A stretch of 64,000 nt of DNA from Flavobacterium johnsoniae (GTDB lineage Bacteria > Bacteroidota > Bacteroidia > Flavobacteriales > Flavobacteriaceae), in NCBI RefSeq assembly GCF_001879205.1, contig NZ_MLFK01000009.1:248001-312000 (forward strand). Reading direction: 5' to 3'. Position 1 is the first letter of the stretch. Every line of letters begins with the position of its first letter. This document shows positions 35,111-43,929 of this stretch, one piece after another. Under the pieces are notes generated by a model. That model was given only the letters and a program-made list of their open reading frames with translations. It did not search any database and was not told where the DNA came from. Both the position numbers and the translations under genes were made by a program.

Positions 35111-36085
35111 TTAATCCTCTATCACGGTCTTAGAGGCAATAAGACGAAATAACGGTTCATATTTTTTAATTTGTAAGTCAAGATTTTTGTTTGATGCGAC
35201 CGGACCGATGCTTCCCTGCAGGCAGTACAGTTTTTGTTTTTGTTTAAACATGAACTGCAGCATTCTTATTTTCATTTGGTCATCAGCATTGCCAAGAGAT
35301 TGTTCTACATCGACCATCATATCTGGAATACCGTCAATTTTTACGTTCTCGGTGCGGATAAGCGCAGATTCTGGAGGTATCATCTCCAGTATTGATTTTT
35401 CATTTAGAATAACCTCAGGCTGTCCAGAAAGATCATATACTACAATTGTGATTTTCTCATTGCCCGTTCGGTAATAACTGGTAAACTGCTGGATTGTCTC
35501 GGGCATGTGGGCTTCTTCTGCCAGCCAGCTGTGCGGTATGGGAACCTTAAGCGCAGTTTGTTCCGCTTTAGGATGGTTTTTGGTTTTGAAAGTTTTAATA
35601 TGGCCATCATTGATTTCTTCATGGGGCGTGTCGTGGTAAGCAAATGACAGTATGCCTTTTGACACCATTGTATCTGTAATGAAATGAGTTCCTTTGCTTA
35701 CTTTTTCAAGAAAATCAATGGCATATTTTTGCTTTTCGATTTGGTTTTGAAGTTGTACATTGATCAGCGAATCGATATTTCGTTGTACTATCTTAAATTC
35801 GGACGCGGTAAGCTCATCCTGCAGCAAGCGTTCAATATTTCGTTCTGCCCTTGAAAATGGAATTTCAGCATTATTTTGCGCCGCGCTGACTTTGCGCTTG
35901 AGATTTGGAAATTGTTTGGCTATAGTTTTCAGAGCTGAACTTTGTCCTTTAAGGTAGGCATAGGTTTCAATAGCAAACATAACTTTAGGTGTCGGCTTTT
36001 GAGCCTGTGAGTAAAATAGTGCAGGAGAGCTGCAAATCAGCAGCAGCAGCATTATTCTGCATCTTGTGAAAATTAGTAGAGCCAT
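35111..36085 (-). CDS. Exported protein of unknown function
   Basis: 324 aa with an N-terminal hydrophobic signal (RIMLLLLICSSPALFYSQAQ). The mature part has a helical segment (about 30-125, Gln/Lys/Glu-rich) and a C-terminal alpha/beta region (IPHSWLAEEAHMPETIQQF, KITIVVYDLSG, KLYCLQGSIGP). No family recognised. It stands alone between a repeat copy and a cold-shock gene and is probably monocistronic. Confidence 0.72.
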   Translation of the reverse strand: MALLIFTRCRIMLLLLICSSPALFYSQAQKPTPKVMFAIETYAYLKGQSSALKTIAKQFPNLKRKVSAAQNNAEIPFSRAERNIERLLQDELTASEFKIVQRNIDSLINVQLQNQIEKQKYAIDFLEKVSKGTHFITDTMVSKGILSFAYHDTPHEEINDGHIKTFKTKNHPKAEQTALKVPIPHSWLAEEAHMPETIQQFTSYYRTGNEKITIVVYDLSGQPEVILNEKSILEMIPPESALIRTENVKIDGIPDMMVDVEQSLGNADDQMKIRMLQFMFKQKQKLYCLQGSIGPVASNKNLDLQIKKYEPLFRLIASKTVIED

Positions 36086-36317
36086 TTGTATAAAAAATTA
36101 TAATTATACATTAACAGGAGATTTTCCCTGTCTCAAAACTAGTAGTGAAATGTAATAAATGACACTTTTCAAAAATGCAAAATTGTCGAGGGATGTGTTT
36201 ATATAATTCCCATGCCTTTTTATATAATTTTCATAACACCCACAATTAGTGGAATGTGCTTTACGTATTGTGATTCTAATAACCTACATTTATTTCAAAA
36301 TTATAAAAATTAAAAAG

Positions 36318-36509
36318 ATGCAGGAAGGTACAGTGAAATTCTATAATGAAGAAAAAGGTTTTGGATTTATAACACCGAAAAACGGCGGGAGTGAAATCTT
36401 TGTCCATGCTACAGGTCTATCAGCGAGTATCCTTGAGAACAATGAAGTTCTCTATGATATTGCTGAAGGTAAAAAAGGTCCTAATGCGGTAAACGTTGTA
36501 GTTGCTTAA
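36318..36509 (+). CDS. Cold-shock protein, CspA family
   Basis: 63 aa from MQEGTVKFYNEEKGFGFITP. The nucleic-acid-binding KGFGFI and IFVHAT motifs of the OB fold are present. The in-frame region upstream is not Csp-like, so the ATG at 36318 is the start, which leaves a long 5' leader typical of cold-shock mRNAs. It binds single-stranded RNA/DNA as a chaperone. A frameshifted paralog lies at 21980. A terminator follows. Confidence 0.92.
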   Translation: MQEGTVKFYNEEKGFGFITPKNGGSEIFVHATGLSASILENNEVLYDIAEGKKGPNAVNVVVA

Positions 36510-36534
36510 TTTTCAAAATAATGTAAAAGTACCT

Positions 36535-36568
36535 GTCTTTTGAGAGGTGCTTTTTTTTGAATCCATTT
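36535..36568 (+). terminator. Intrinsic terminator after the cold-shock gene
   Basis: AAAAGTACCT (36535-36544) pairs with AGGTGCTTTT (36555-36564) with a T-G pair, ending in a T run to 36568. Confidence 0.8.
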
Positions 36569-36605
36569 CTTAGTACATTGACATAATTATTGACAGATAA
36601 AGTGC

Positions 36606-36634
36606 AAAAAAAACACCTGCAGCATTACAGGTGT
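36606..36634 (-). terminator. Intrinsic terminator after the minus-strand SDR
   Basis: ACACCTG (36613-36619) and CAGGTGT (36628-36634) form the stem. Read on the minus strand it runs into a T tract (plus-strand A run at 36606-36613). It ends the SDR transcript from 37448. Confidence 0.8.
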
Positions 36635-36689
36635 CTTTATAAAGTAAATAGCATAAGGCTAAAAAGTGTTATTAATTATAACAGTTCAA

Positions 36690-37448
36690 TTAAATTATTT
36701 GCAGATGCGGACGGATCTGCATAGTTACTATATCGCATCTTTTTGGCTGTGACAGGCAGAATAAAGTACTCATTGCAATATCGTAAGCCTCCAGCATTTC
36801 CAGTTTTTCTACTTTCTCGTGCTGTACTTTTTTTGGATCAGTCTGCATGTCGCTGGTTACCGCTCCGGGTTCAATCAGGGAAACTTTTATTCCAAGCGGA
36901 TTTAATTCTTTACGCAGTGATGTACTAAAACCTCTTATTGCTGTTTTAGTTGCCACATAAATAGTACTTTCCGCAGTACGGCTTTCTGCGCTCATTGATC
37001 CAATATTGATAATATGTCCCGATTTTTGCTCTTTCATTCTTGATGCGGCTTGCTGAGCGAAGGCTAGATAACCTGTAATATTTGTATCAATAACATACTT
37101 GTAATCTTCATACGTTTCCTTGGTGAGTCCGGGCGCTGCGAGCGCTGCGTTGTTGATTAAAATATCAATTCCGCCCAGCTCATTATCTACTATATCAAAG
37201 ATTTTATCAATGTCTTCTTTTTTGGTTACATCTGCCGGGGTGCCATACACTTCGCTGCCCGGAAATTGTTGTTTGATATCGGCAACGGCATTATCGAAAT
37301 CTTCCTGATCTCTTCCAAAAATAAGAACGCGCCCGCCAAGAGATACTAATACATCGGCAATTGCTTTTCCTATTCCGGTTGTTCCGCCCGTGATTACAAT
37401 TCGTCTTCCATTGATGTTTTGTCCAAAGTAATTTGTTAATTTTTCCAT
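36690..37448 (-). CDS. Short-chain dehydrogenase/reductase, classical
   Basis: 252 aa. TGGTTGIGKAIA (cofactor binding, about 20-31), NNAALAAPG, the catalytic Ser in GSMSAES, YVATK (Tyr-Lys pair) and VSLIEPGAVTSDM. This is a complete classical SDR, NADP(H)- or NAD(H)-dependent, cytoplasmic; substrate unknown. It lies 26 bp downstream of the large frameshifted gene ending at 37475, probably one operon. Confidence 0.88.
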   Translation of the reverse strand: MEKLTNYFGQNINGRRIVITGGTTGIGKAIADVLVSLGGRVLIFGRDQEDFDNAVADIKQQFPGSEVYGTPADVTKKEDIDKIFDIVDNELGGIDILINNAALAAPGLTKETYEDYKYVIDTNITGYLAFAQQAASRMKEQKSGHIINIGSMSAESRTAESTIYVATKTAIRGFSTSLRKELNPLGIKVSLIEPGAVTSDMQTDPKKVQHEKVEKLEMLEAYDIAMSTLFCLSQPKRCDIVTMQIRPHLQII

Positions 37449-37474
37449 TATGTATTTTTATTTATTAGTAAATA

Positions 37475-39656
37475 TTACCATTCGATCTTAATTAAAGCCT
37501 GACCTGAAATCTCATATTCATGCAGTTTTGCACTTTGGTGAAAGGCCTTTAAAAGCTCCTTATTCTGAAATACTTTCATTTTAATACTTCGATCGCCTAA
37601 TTTTATAATTTTTAAATTGCAGGACATATCTTTATCCCCGTCAAGGTGTATGGTGGCAGATTTTCCCCTTTTAGTAAATTGATTAGGATAATCGATAAAA
37701 ATCAAAAAGTCTTCATCGGCTTTGATGTATTGTCTTGGCACGACACCAAATGCCATTCCGGCGCCGTAAACTTCCTGACCAACCTGACCGCTTTTCTCCC
37801 AGCCGTTGTATAAGTCCTCTAGAGGAACCCACAAATCAGCCTGTATTTCTCCGGTTTTTACTTCTTCCGAGAGCATTTCTTTAGGAAGCATTGCGGGATA
37901 ATAATAGGCAATTCTGCTGACGGCAAATTTTATGAACTCGGGAATCAGCGTTTTTAACGCTGGTAAAATAGCCACGTCCTTTGCCTGAATAAAATATTCC
38001 GATAACGCGGCATAGACTTCTAATTCTTCATAAGCCGCAGTATACGGAGCATCATTTAGTGGAAAGATGGAAAAGAAATTCGTGTAATTTTTTCCAAAGC
38101 CATATCTGCAGTCGTAAAGCTGTACATTTTTAAATAACCCGCTAAGGCAGGTATAACTTAAATCCAGATACAGTTTTTTATTGGTAATTTTATACAATTC
38201 TAATAATGCTCCCGCCGAAAAAGCGGTATTATTGGCCTGATATAAAATATTGACTCCCAGATCTACCAATTTTATTGCAGCTTTTTCAGCCTCGTTTAAA
38301 TAGCGTTTTTCTTTGGTCAGCTTATAAACCAATAACATTAAGTGAGCGTAGGAACCCGGAACATCATTTTCTCCTCCTTTGCCCGGAGCGGTTTCTGCTT
38401 TGATTATTTCCAGGGTTTCCATATTATAAAATACCGGCCATGAATATTTAAAATGACGTGCCACTTTTATGACATATTCAATAGAATCTAAAACGAGTTT
38501 CTCTGCTGTTTTGTCACCATGCAAAGCCAGTCTTGCCAAATTCATCAACGGATGATGCAGATACCAGGAATCCATCACCATTTCTTTTTTTTGTTCTTCG
38601 GACTGGTCAAGTTTGTCAACAAGTGCGGGAAGCCATCTGTTTGTACAATTAATTTTTGGATCATAAAAAGCGGGCAGCCCTTTTATTAAATCTTCACAAA
38701 GCGGCTGTTTTTCACCGCTCCATTTTTCATATTCCTTAAATGGAGTGAGTACGGCAAGCTGAACCATACTCTCGGCAGGGGTTTCATAATCGCACAAATA
38801 GGCATTCAGGTACGGACTTCCGTTATTTTGTGTCCATGCACCTTTGTTATAGGTTAAGTCTGTAATGACTTTCTGCGCAATATCAGGCCAGTCATTATAT
38901 TCAATTCTGGGCTGCTCCAGTACCTTGTATATTTTTACAAGATTATTTAAGAAATTTTCGCAGATAGCCGAGGTCTGCTCAAATATTTCGGTAGTAAACA
39001 TTACATAAGCATCTGATATTGTAAAGGCTTTATCTGCAGGTAGGGGCAGTTTATCTGTAGCTGGAAGCTGAAATCCAATTTCCGGCCAGGTTCCGCCAAC
39101 GGTACTTTTTGATTCCGTTTTGGTCACTTCGCAATATTCTGATAGGGACGTAAGGTTTTGAAAATAAAAAAAGGACCCCGTTTGCGGTTTTGTAATGGCT
39201 TGCAAATAGTAATCCTGATCGGGAACCGAACTGCTCCATATGGATTTTGCCGCTGGTATTTTCTACACTTCCGTTTTGTGTAAGCGGAAGTATATCCCGG
39301 GGCCAAAACGGAATCATTAACGGGATGTTTGCCTTAAAGCTGGTTGTATAATGCAGCAAAGGCGAAGCTTCATCGGGAAAAGTAACGCGAAGTTCATAAC
39401 TACCAAGTTTGGAATTTAAAATAATGACGATACTGTCTTGAGCATCAAAAATATTGGACACTTCAAAACAGCCGTTCATTGCAAATGCGGCGCGAAGCGC
39501 TATTTTTCCGTTATTGGGCATAAGGGCGACAATCCAGAGAGAATCGCCTGTATTGTAAAATTGATACGTATAATCAAGAATTTTTCTTTCTAAAAGTATG
39601 TCACTATTTTCAATATCTGCCTGAGCAGTTGCGCTCCATGGTGTTATCGTATGCAT
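37475..39656 (-). pseudogene. Large protein of unknown function with toroid-like domain, single-base frameshift
   Basis: Two overlapping frames make one protein. The first starts at ATG 39656 (MHTITPWSATAQADIENSD), the second runs to 37475. Removing one A from the coding AAAA run (plus-strand TTTT at 39245-39248) joins them as SGKSIWSSSVPDQDYYLQ, giving about 726 aa. The C-terminal two thirds is helical, with repeats resembling (alpha/alpha) toroids of glycan enzymes (GSYAHLMLLVYKLTKEKRY, AFSAGALLELYKITNKK), but no catalytic motif is recognised. The N-terminus is beta-rich. It precedes the SDR at 37448. Confidence 0.7.
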
Positions 39657-39901
39657 AATGATAAATTTTAGTTTATAAAATGTAGTAAGTGTTGCGTAAT
39701 GGATTATAGGATCTTCATAATGACAAATTTCAATAAAACAGACGTATTTTGTTTTATATAATTTTTGCGTGTTTTTATAAATTTTTCTTTTTTCAGTTAA
39801 TGCTGGCCATCTTAAAATACTGTAAAGATCAGCGGAAAAACTGTAAGGAATTATAAGACAGCGTATTGTAATTTTGATTTATAACCTTTAAAAATATCAT
39901 T

Positions 39902-40516
39902 ATGAAAACTGCGATAAAAAAAACAGCTGATACCAAAAGTAAAACGGGAACTGCTGCTGCCAAACCAACAGCGTCCAAAACAGCTCCAAAAGGGACGGTG
40001 AAGGCAAAACCTTCTGCTGCTGAAGGACTTCGAGAATTATTTGTAGATTCGCTAAAAGATATCTACTGGGCTGAAAAAGCACTGGTTAAGGCACTTCCAA
40101 AAATGGCCAAAAATGCAACGTCTGAAAATCTTATTACTGCTATTAATGAGCATCTTTCAGTAACCCAGGAGCAGGTAGCCAGACTTGAAGAAGTTTTTAA
40201 ATCGGTAGGAGAGAAGGCTGCTGCCAAAAAATGCGACGCGATGGAAGGACTTATAAAAGAGGGCGAGAGTATTATGGAGGAGACTGAAGCAGGACCTGTA
40301 AGAGATGCGGGAATTATTGCGGCCTCACAAAAAATTGAACATTATGAAATTGCTACCTACGGGACACTTGCTGCCTTTGCTACAACCCTGGGTGAGGATG
40401 ACGCTGTACTGCTTCTTGAGAAAACGCTGGCTGAAGAAAAACAAGCGGATGTTACACTAACAGAAGCTGCTTACAATACGATCAACTTCGACGCCAAAGA
40501 AGAAGATCAGAAATAA
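39902..40516 (+). CDS. Ferritin-like protein of the YciE/YciF (DUF892) family
   Basis: 204 aa. A Lys/Ala/Thr-rich N-terminal tail (about 1-40) looks like a DNA-binding or disordered extension, followed by the four-helix DUF892 domain: LRELFVDSLKDIYWAEKALVK, AINEHLSVTQEQVARLEEVF, EHYEIATYGTLAAFA, LLEKTLAEEKQAD. The carboxylate/His ligands expected for a di-iron site (E in YWAEKAL, EH in INEHL, EHYE, E in LAEEK) are present. The family is tied to general stress. A strong terminator follows. Confidence 0.88.
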   Translation: MKTAIKKTADTKSKTGTAAAKPTASKTAPKGTVKAKPSAAEGLRELFVDSLKDIYWAEKALVKALPKMAKNATSENLITAINEHLSVTQEQVARLEEVFKSVGEKAAAKKCDAMEGLIKEGESIMEETEAGPVRDAGIIAASQKIEHYEIATYGTLAAFATTLGEDDAVLLLEKTLAEEKQADVTLTEAAYNTINFDAKEEDQK

Positions 40517-40556
40517 TTTCAAATTGCAATTCCAAGATTAGATTTGATTTTTAAGA

Positions 40557-40593
40557 AACCTGTATCATTTTTTAATGGTGCAGGTTTTTTTTT
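40557..40593 (+). terminator. Intrinsic terminator after the DUF892 gene
   Basis: AACCTGTATCATT (40557-40569) pairs with AATGGTGCAGGTT (40574-40586) through two G-U pairs, then a T run to 40593. Confidence 0.82.
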
Positions 40594-40708
40594 GATTAAT
40601 CAAGAGTCCTCAATTGTGTTTTATTTGTAAGAAATTGAAATGATCCTGTAAAATTAATGGCCTAAATTATAGTTACTTAGCTGTCTATTAATTTTAAAAA
40701 AGACCATC

Positions 40709-41872
40709 ATGAAAGCAGCAGTTATTCACGGACCGGGCTCCGTTAAATACGATACGGTAGAGGATCCAAAAATCAATGCACAGGACGATATTATTTTGAA
40801 AGTTACGTCTACGGCCATCTGCGGATCGGACCTGCACATCTATTCAGGCGCAATGCCGACATCCCCAATGGTTCTTGGCCATGAATTTATGGGAATTGTA
40901 GAGGAAACAGGATCGGCTGTTACCCATCTTAAAAGAGGTGACCGTGTGGTTGTTCCTTTTCCGGTTGCCTGCGGGAATTGTTTTTTCTGCAATCATGACG
41001 TTCCGGGAAACTGCGAGCACAGTAATCCCGAACATTATGGTCCAGAGGGCGGAATCCTGACCGAAAAAGGAGGAGCGCTTTTTGGGTATACTGATCTTTA
41101 CGGCGGATATGACGGAGGGCAGGCGCAGTATGTACGGGTTCCTTATGCTAATTACGGACCGCGCGTGGTTCCGGATAACCTAACCGATGAGCAGGTGCTT
41201 TTCCTTACCGATATCTTTCCGACCGGATATACAGGAGTGGACTGGGGAGAAGTGAAAGGGGGAGAGACCGTTGCTATTTTCGGTTCGGGTCCCGTCGGGA
41301 TTATGGCAGCCAAAAGTGCCTGGCTAAGGGGAGCTGCGCAGGTAATTATCGTGGACACGCTGCAGTACCGTCTGGACAGGGCGAGGGTTTCTACAGGATC
41401 TACCACTATATTGTGGGAAGATCCCAAAGATGTAGTGGAGCATATCAGATCGCTTACCAATGGGCGAGGCGCGGATGTATGTATTGATGCTGTCGGCTTT
41501 GAGCCCGAAAGAAGCCTGGCTGACAAAATAAAAGCAACGGTCAATTTTGAAAAAGGCTCTATTAAAGTGCTTGAAGCCTGCATGAGCGCGGTGAGAAGAA
41601 GCGGTATTGTTTCGGTTCTTGGCGTATATCCCGTGAATTACGATAATTTTCCGCTTGGACAGTTCTTTGACAAAGGTATAATACTCAAAGGAGGACAGGC
41701 GCCGGCGCATAAACATATCGATAAACTTCTGGAATATGTAGTGCAGGGAAAAGTGCAGCTTGATGATATCATTACCCACAGGCTTCCGTTATCTGAGATT
41801 TCGCATGCCTATAATATTTTTAATAAAAAAGAGGATGGCTGCGTTAAGGTAGTACTGGATCCCTGGAAATAA
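40709..41872 (+). CDS. Zinc-dependent medium-chain alcohol/formaldehyde dehydrogenase
   Basis: 387 aa. The N-terminal catalytic domain has the zinc ligands Cys in AICGSDLH and GHE in VLGHEFMG; the structural-zinc cysteines are CGNCFFCNHDVPGNC. The Rossmann domain is GSGPVGIMAAKSA with VDTLQYRLDRA. A long insertion (about 115-150, GPEGGILTEKGGALFGY) is characteristic of glutathione-independent formaldehyde dehydrogenase-like enzymes. It oxidises an alcohol or aldehyde with NAD(P); substrate not certain. It is a single gene between two terminators. Confidence 0.9.
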   Translation: MKAAVIHGPGSVKYDTVEDPKINAQDDIILKVTSTAICGSDLHIYSGAMPTSPMVLGHEFMGIVEETGSAVTHLKRGDRVVVPFPVACGNCFFCNHDVPGNCEHSNPEHYGPEGGILTEKGGALFGYTDLYGGYDGGQAQYVRVPYANYGPRVVPDNLTDEQVLFLTDIFPTGYTGVDWGEVKGGETVAIFGSGPVGIMAAKSAWLRGAAQVIIVDTLQYRLDRARVSTGSTTILWEDPKDVVEHIRSLTNGRGADVCIDAVGFEPERSLADKIKATVNFEKGSIKVLEACMSAVRRSGIVSVLGVYPVNYDNFPLGQFFDKGIILKGGQAPAHKHIDKLLEYVVQGKVQLDDIITHRLPLSEISHAYNIFNKKEDGCVKVVLDPWK

Positions 41873-41895
41873 ACATCGATTATAAACATTCATAA

Positions 41896-41927
41896 AAAAA
41901 AATCTGCACCTGGTGCAGATTTTTTTA
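41896..41927. terminator. Bidirectional terminator between dehydrogenase and CinA-type gene
   Basis: AAATCTGCACC (41900-41910) and GGTGCAGATTT (41912-41922), with A run before and T run after, serve both convergent genes. Confidence 0.85.
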
Positions 41928-41960
41928 TACATTGATTTAAATATGCCAATGAAATCCGAT

Positions 41961-42443
41961 TTACTCGGGTTTTATTTTTTCAATGATCAATGCTGCGGCC
42001 TTATCGGCTGCCTGCTGTATGATCTGCTCGGGACCGCCTGCAAAAACCTCCCTGTGGTCTATTGTTCCTAAAGGCGTAATGATGGACAAAAAGATGGTAC
42101 CGACCGGTTTTTCCGCGGTCTCGCTTCCTCCCGCAGTGGTAAGCCCTGTCAGGGCCACTGTTATATCGGCATTGAATATGACCGCTGTGCGCTGGGCAAG
42201 GGCACTGGTGACCTCTTGAGATTCGGGGGTAAACTGCTCTATTAGTTCGCGGGGTACCAGCAGGATCTGCTCTTTAACAAAAACTTCATAACAGACAATA
42301 CCGCCCCTTAAAATTTTTCCCGACAGCGGGGTTAGGGAAAATTCAGCGCTTAGTTTTCCCGCTGATGCGCTTTCTGCAAAAGCAATATTCCAGCCTTTGG
42401 CCGCAACGGCCTCGCTGCATTGGATTATAATTTCTGATGTCAT
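41961..42443 (-). CDS. CinA C-terminal-type nicotinamide-nucleotide amidohydrolase (PncC-like)
   Basis: 160 aa from MTSEIIIQCSEAVAAKGWNI; an in-frame TTG three codons earlier is less likely. Family signatures: AFAESASAGKLSAEFS (the T/S-G catalytic region), GGIVCYEVFVKEQIL, and VALTGLTTAGGSETAEKPVGTIFL. The family deamidates nicotinamide mononucleotide and is often linked to DNA-damage and competence loci. The slight change from ESCTGG to ESASAGK in the active-site loop is notable. Stand-alone domain; no MoCF part. Confidence 0.85.
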   Translation of the reverse strand: MTSEIIIQCSEAVAAKGWNIAFAESASAGKLSAEFSLTPLSGKILRGGIVCYEVFVKEQILLVPRELIEQFTPESQEVTSALAQRTAVIFNADITVALTGLTTAGGSETAEKPVGTIFLSIITPLGTIDHREVFAGGPEQIIQQAADKAAALIIEKIKPE

Positions 42444-42487
42444 AACCTTCAATATTTATTAAACTGTTCTTCTGGTTACATTTTTAA

Positions 42488-42721
42488 CTATTCGATGTAG
42501 TTTATTTTAGATCTGGCAAACTGGTCCAGCACCTCTTGGGTAAGGCGTTCCACGTCCCTGGCGATCAGGGCGGATTCCAGCAGATAATCGTCCACAAAAT
42601 CAAAAACGGTATTTTCGGCTTGGTCAAGCCTCTTGATGTCATCGGGCTCCACCGAAGCACTATATACATTTTCAAGGTGCTGCCTAAGGTCTTTTTCGAA
42701 CTGTTTTATAAGGTCTTCCAT
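42488..42721 (-). CDS. Small helical protein, unknown
   Basis: 77 aa, MEDLIKQFEKDLRQHLENVY to QFARSKINYIE, acidic and almost wholly helical, perhaps a coiled-coil dimer. No family recognised. It lies 44 bp upstream of the CinA-type gene on the same strand and may share its transcript. It stops with TAG. Confidence 0.65.
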   Translation of the reverse strand: MEDLIKQFEKDLRQHLENVYSASVEPDDIKRLDQAENTVFDFVDDYLLESALIARDVERLTQEVLDQFARSKINYIE

Positions 42722-42996
42722 TGTTTTTTATTTATGGTTAAAGAAATTGTTTGTCATGTACTATATTTAATAACCGAAACAAATTTAGGCTGTTATGGCA
42801 CTTAAAAGTAATACTTTAGCTTCGATATTTTTTTATATGCAAACAGGCAATTTTTATCAAATTTACATTCGGCTCCTGCCTGGTATTTGATCAAAAATAA
42901 TGGATGTTAAATTCCTTTTTCGAAACTAGGTATCATTTAATAATGTTTTATATTTGATATGAAATACCAGAAACATATTATTTTAAATTACCGGGG

Positions 42997-43245
42997 ATGG
43001 AAAAGGGGATCAGGCTGAAGGTCCGAAAAGAACTGGACGGCAGACAGCAGTCAAATATTATTAAATTAAAAGGCAGTCTGATCTCAAAGGGCTATACAGA
43101 GATCATACACATTTTGGATCAGGACGAAGAATACCACATCAATACTTTTGACATTGAGAGCGGAACAGGCATTGAAGTGCGAGAATTTATTACGGCATTT
43201 ATTGCCCGGGAGCAGCTGGAGGACAGTATATCTATTTTTAGTTAA
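42997..43245 (+). CDS. Conserved 82-aa protein of unknown function (module 2 copy)
   Basis: Equal length to the protein at 3614 and different at only a few residues (MEKGIRLKVRKELDG; EEYHINTFDIESGTGIEV). Nucleotide changes are mostly at third positions. It marks the start of the second module, ahead of a repeat copy and convergent with the second helicase, although a 95-aa gene intervenes here. Function unknown. Confidence 0.75.
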   Translation: MEKGIRLKVRKELDGRQQSNIIKLKGSLISKGYTEIIHILDQDEEYHINTFDIESGTGIEVREFITAFIAREQLEDSISIFS

Positions 43246-43318
43246 ATACTGTCTCGCTTAAGTTTAATTTACCGTAAAGAAACATTAATAATTTTACTTG
43301 GAAATTTTACCTCATTTA

Positions 43319-43606
43319 TCAATTGCACAAGACTTTGCTGTTTACTGTAATCAGGCCTTTAATGGTGATGAAGCTTTTATCGGTACATGAGTTTAAAAAG
43401 ATATGGCCCATATCATTCAAAACGATTAATGCATCGAGCACCGCTGCCTCGAAAGCCCTTTCAGTCGATATAGTTCCAGTAAAAACTCTTTGAGTATTAA
43501 TTACTGGGGCAAGAAGACGTGTCACCTCTTCTAAAGTACAGCTTAAACCGTATCGGGCTGCCAGAAGCTGCAAAACTTTGATATGAAATAGTGGTAGTGT
43601 TTCCAT
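43319..43606 (-). CDS. 95-aa hypothetical protein
   Basis: METLPLFHIKVLQLLAARYG to VNSKVLCN; helical N-terminal half and a C-terminal strand pair (GHIFLNSCTDKSFITIKGL). It could be a winged-helix-like small protein but this is not clear. No counterpart in module 1, so it was inserted or lost. Low GC like its surroundings. Confidence 0.55.
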   Translation of the reverse strand: METLPLFHIKVLQLLAARYGLSCTLEEVTRLLAPVINTQRVFTGTISTERAFEAAVLDALIVLNDMGHIFLNSCTDKSFITIKGLITVNSKVLCN

Positions 43607-43759
43607 AAATACATCCTTTACCTAAATTTACGAAAAACAGATTAATGTGGATTTTTTAAGCACTAAAAATCAGTATTAAAATTAAATATAAGATCTTGAT
43701 TTAACTTCGTGCGATCCAAAACGCGATTAGATTAGCGGAGGTGCAAATGCAATTTTTTA

Positions 43760-43838
43760 GGAGCTCTTCCCGCTATGCGTTTCAATCTTTTATACCGAAC
43801 ACCGGCAAAAAAGGATTTCACTGCTATCGCGGCTAGGG
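43760..43838 (+). repeat. Dispersed intergenic repeat, copy 8 (partly degenerate)
   Basis: GGAGCTCTTCCCGCTATGCG, central arms CTTTTATACCG / CGGCAAAAAAG with mismatches, end ATCGCGGCTAGGG. The tail GGGCTCC-TGA-GGAGCCC is a perfect hairpin related to the tail of copy 1. Like copy 1 it lies just before the convergent end of the helicase. Confidence 0.8.
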
Positions 43839-43929
43839 CTCCTGAGGAGCCCGTTTGCTAAGTATACCAAATAACCGGCGCAGCTGGCCAGAGTTCTAAA
43901 GGAACAAGTTATCGATAGAAATTTTACTT

